Virus record (IMG/VR): IMGVR_UViG_3300032242_002525
Location: 1-52,489 of that record
Direction: 5' to 3' (one strand)
Length of the DNA: 52,489 bases
DNA from: a virus
This document shows positions 49,924-52,489 of this stretch, in pieces; the stretch's first letter is position 1; every line of letters begins with the position of its first letter. Under the pieces are notes generated by a model. That model was not told the DNA's origin. It saw only the letters and a program-made list of their open reading frames with translations, and made no database searches. Position numbers and translations under genes: made by a program.

Positions 49924-51482
49924 TGAAAATAATTGATATTGGTATATGTGTTGATAATATGGACCCAAAACATATGGGTAGAATCCGTATAAACAGATAT
50001 AGTGATCAAACGGGTGTAACTGAAGGTGCTTTCCCAGACTACGAAAAATGGGGTGATAGAGATTTATTTGTTGCATCACCATTTTTACCATTGAATTCTA
50101 ACTTTATTCCTGAAATAGGACAAGCTGTTAAAATTATCAATTATAACACAGAAAAGGATGTTGTAAATATGGAATATATTTCTGGTCCTTTTACTAATAT
50201 GCATGACTTTAATGGTCAAAACCATACAGGTCAATTAAAAAATACATCTTATGGGTCAGTTGTAAAAGCAGGTCCAGATGTGATTGATTCAAATGGTAAC
50301 TACATTAATCCAAAATCAGAAGGTGCTTTTGCAAAACATAAAGATCATGGTATCTACGGAAAATATGGCTCTGACGTAATCTTCACCGAAAATGGTGTGA
50401 TGATGAGAGGCGGTAAATTTAGAAGTAAAAAAGCCCAAACAACAAATGAAAGGTTAGTTTCAATCAACCAACCTATCATGGCTAATAAATCTGCTAACTT
50501 ATATCTTAAAAAATTTCCAACAACCATTCAAAATGTTGAGGATGTTGTTAAAGATGTTATTTTACCTACAGGTGAATTAAAATATATCGTGGAATATGAA
50601 TTAGATCCATCATGTTTTGACAGCGATGGTAACTTTGTTACAAATGCTACTTCATATATTAATTTTTACATTTATCAAACATCACAAGATTATTCAGGTT
50701 CATATAGAATAGAGAATGGTAATTTAAGCAGTATTCCATTATATTCAGGTTACACAAAACTTATTACCAATATATCAGATGAATATATTGTTCAAAATCA
50801 ATCTGGTAGAACTGATTTAACAATTTCGATACCTGTTACTAGTATGAAACAAGCGCAATCTTGGGTACGTAATTTTATAAAATCATTACATACACATGGT
50901 TTAGATAATAATATAACTGATGATAAAAATAAATTTAGTTACACAGGTGATATCCATCCGTTTTTTTATAGACCAGTATTAGGTTTTGAATCAACTACAG
51001 GTACAACAAAATTAGCAACAATTAAAACATTTTTGAATGGAATTGATGTTTACGGTACCACATCTAAAGGCTTAATTTATAGTAAAAATCAAATTACACC
51101 ACAACCTTTTACCAAAAAGGTATTGAAAAACAATATAAAAGAATTTAATGGTGAACAAACGTTTTCAGCGTTAAAATCTGATAAAGTTTATTTATTATCA
51201 ACTGATACAAACTTAGCAGATAAAAGTGTTGATTTCTTTAAATTAGATCCATACGAATTATCCCAAATGGATTATATTGATAACATTGATAAAAATACAT
51301 ATTCAACCGTAAGAGGTGAAAATTTGGTTAGTATCTTATATGCTATGCGTGATTTACTTGAAAGTCATATTCACGATATCGGTGAAACCCTTGAACAAAG
51401 TGATCCAAATTTCCAAAAATTAGATAAATTATTTAAAACACTAGAAAACGACATCCTTAATAACTCGATTAGAATAAACTAA
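49923..51482 (+). CDS. Baseplate central spike/hub protein with OB-fold (gp5/VgrG-like)
   Basis: This 519-residue protein has an N-terminal OB-type domain: IDIGICVDNMDPKHMGRIRI (5-24), DLFVASPFLPLNSNFIPEIG (42-61), QAVKIINYNTEKDVVNMEYI (62-81) and GPFTNMHD. It resembles the gp5/VgrG spike N-domain that caps the tail tube. YGSDVIFTENGVMMRGGKFR may begin a beta-helix or spike section. There is no lysozyme domain as in T4 gp5. C-terminal residues include a long helical segment (MRDLLESHIHDIGETLEQSD). Its end is 23 bases before another structural gene with its own promoter motif. Confidence 0.65.
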   Translation: MKIIDIGICVDNMDPKHMGRIRINRYSDQTGVTEGAFPDYEKWGDRDLFVASPFLPLNSNFIPEIGQAVKIINYNTEKDVVNMEYISGPFTNMHDFNGQNHTGQLKNTSYGSVVKAGPDVIDSNGNYINPKSEGAFAKHKDHGIYGKYGSDVIFTENGVMMRGGKFRSKKAQTTNERLVSINQPIMANKSANLYLKKFPTTIQNVEDVVKDVILPTGELKYIVEYELDPSCFDSDGNFVTNATSYINFYIYQTSQDYSGSYRIENGNLSSIPLYSGYTKLITNISDEYIVQNQSGRTDLTISIPVTSMKQAQSWVRNFIKSLHTHGLDNNITDDKNKFSYTGDIHPFFYRPVLGFESTTGTTKLATIKTFLNGIDVYGTTSKGLIYSKNQITPQPFTKKVLKNNIKEFNGEQTFSALKSDKVYLLSTDTNLADKSVDFFKLDPYELSQMDYIDNIDKNTYSTVRGENLVSILYAMRDLLESHIHDIGETLEQSDPNFQKLDKLFKTLENDILNNSIRIN

Positions 51483-51484
51483 TT

Positions 51485-51494
51485 GATATTTATA
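51485..51494 (+). promoter_or_regulatory. Putative late promoter motif (GATATTTATA)
   Basis: TTGATATTTATAAAATAAAAG ends the core 11 bases before ATG 51506. One of the best matches to the sheath promoter. Confidence 0.5.
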
Positions 51495-51505
51495 AAATAA
51501 AAGAG

Positions 51506-52489
51506 ATGTCATATTTTCGTTCGTATTTCGCTAAAAACAACACTATTATCAAAGGTACATCAACAAACACGGCCAAAAACCCTGTTACACAGATATACTA
51601 TGGTTCTAGCTTTTCCAAATATCTTTTTCAAGTAGATTTTACTGAGTTACATTCTAAAGTCAATAATAACGAATTAATTATTGATGGTAACACCAAACAT
51701 TATTTAAACATGACCAACTGTGTATTTGGTGATCCTAGCTTTTTAGGTCAAGATACAACTAGTGGTATGCAACGTGCTACATCTTTTGATTTAATTATAT
51801 TTGAAATACCTGAATTCTGGGATGAAGGTGTTGGATTTGATTATACAAACGGCGGATTTGATTATACAACAGGTAATAATACATATGATGTTAGACCATC
51901 AAACTGGTTCTATAAAGATACTTTACATCAATGGACATCTAATGGTGTTTATGGAACAGACCCAAATATTGTTGCAACAGTTCATTTTGATAATGGTAAT
52001 GAAAATCTTAGAGCTGATATAACAGATTATGTAAATGGTATTTTATCTGGAAACACTAATAATGGTTTAGGTATAGCATTTGGCGTTGAATACCAAGATT
52101 TGGTTTCTGAAGTAGAAAAATCTATAGCATTTTTTAGCAAATATACACAAACATTTTACGAGCCTTTTGTTGAAAGCATATTCCAAGATAGAATTGTTGA
52201 TAATAGATATGATTTTACAGAAAAATTACAACAAAATTTGTTGTTATATGTAACACAAGGCGGTCAATTTGTTAATTTAGATACATTACCTTCTGTTGAC
52301 ATTTTAGATGCCTCTAGAAGCGTTATTTCAGGTTTAAATAACATTACTGCAACACAACTTAAAAAGGGCGTATATCAAGTTACATTTGGTATTTCGGGTG
52401 TAACATGTAATGGTAAATCATTTTTCTACGACACTTGGAAAAATTTATCAATTGACGGAATATCATTAGATGATGTAACACAAAAATTT
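51506..52489 (+). CDS. Structural protein, partial, runs off window end
   Basis: From ATG 51506 (MSYFRSYFAKNNTIIKGTST) the frame stays open for 328 codons to the last base of the window, so the gene is cut at the 3' end. The visible part is Asn/Thr/Gly-rich with YLNMTNCVFGDPSFLGQDTT and WDEGVGFDYTNGGFDYTTGN, typical of beta-rich baseplate or fibre-attachment proteins, and contains no enzyme motif. It follows the gp5-like gene by 23 bases and starts behind a late promoter motif, so it probably continues the baseplate cluster. Confidence 0.75.
   Translation, partial: MSYFRSYFAKNNTIIKGTSTNTAKNPVTQIYYGSSFSKYLFQVDFTELHSKVNNNELIIDGNTKHYLNMTNCVFGDPSFLGQDTTSGMQRATSFDLIIFEIPEFWDEGVGFDYTNGGFDYTTGNNTYDVRPSNWFYKDTLHQWTSNGVYGTDPNIVATVHFDNGNENLRADITDYVNGILSGNTNNGLGIAFGVEYQDLVSEVEKSIAFFSKYTQTFYEPFVESIFQDRIVDNRYDFTEKLQQNLLLYVTQGGQFVNLDTLPSVDILDASRSVISGLNNITATQLKKGVYQVTFGISGVTCNGKSFFYDTWKNLSIDGISLDDVTQKF

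Noticed and set aside
1-52489. tRNA genes, CRISPR arrays, insertion sequences, integrase or lysogeny genes
   Set aside because: I looked for cloverleaf-like GC-rich stretches, regularly spaced direct repeats, transposase and integrase motifs and found none; short tRNAs could still be missed without a covariance search.

Overview
This window is part of a large AT-rich T4-like myovirus genome. It holds T4-family replication genes (NrdB-type ribonucleotide reductase, DnaB-type helicase, 5'-3' exonuclease/RNase H, UvsX recombinase, gp32, family B DNA polymerase, a SNF2 helicase, a gp55-type sigma factor), a complete contractile-tail module (sheath, tube, tail chaperone, tape measure, very large baseplate proteins, neck proteins), and genes for fibres, glycosyltransferases, dUTPase and PhoH. 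I see no tRNA, rRNA, CRISPR array, integrase or insertion sequence. Start codons almost never have a Shine-Dalgarno sequence and instead sit behind very A/T-rich stretches. gp32 ends in DLPF, and one small gene resembles the Bacteroidetes DUF4494 family. A Bacteroidetes host (marine or freshwater flavobacterium-like) is therefore the best guess, but the sequence does not prove it.

Layout: 31-5865 (minus) is a replication/recombination block. 5964-7160 (minus) is a three-gene unit with its own promoter motif and terminator. 7203-20790 (minus) holds two giant baseplate/tail proteins, a gp53/LysM-like protein, the tape measure, and a gp26/51-type tail chaperone with a probable programmed +1 frameshift extension. 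20893-24191 (minus) holds tube and sheath, each as its own promoter-leader-gene-terminator unit. 24307-24465 (plus) is a tiny ribbon-helix-helix-like gene. 24462-26207 (minus) holds two neck/tail-completion candidates. 26266-30487 (plus) holds the SNF2 helicase, a gp13-like neck protein and a two-gene bilin cassette. 30484-37435 (minus) holds DNA polymerase, a BppU-like protein, a collagen-like fibre and a lectin-like fibre protein. 37489-52489 (plus) holds putative head/structural proteins including an ABAB repeat protein, a WYL-domain protein, three glycosyltransferases, dUTPase, PhoH, the sigma factor and baseplate genes, and runs off the end of the window.

The most exciting element is the pair at 29362-30487: a heme oxygenase overlapping a ferredoxin-dependent bilin reductase. 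Together they could convert host heme to biliverdin and then to a phycobilin. The reductase keeps the PcyA-type Glu/His/Asp residues, while the oxygenase has an unusual distal helix. The cassette lies just after a neck gene and behind a putative late promoter, in a phage that shows no other cyanophage hallmarks here.

A second theme is regulation. A TATTTAT motif recurs just upstream of virion gene units on the coding strand and is absent upstream of replication genes. It is the reverse complement of the classic T4 late promoter TATAAATA. It often lies only 2-5 bases from the ATG, suggesting near-leaderless late mRNAs, while tube and sheath have leaders of about 35 bases.
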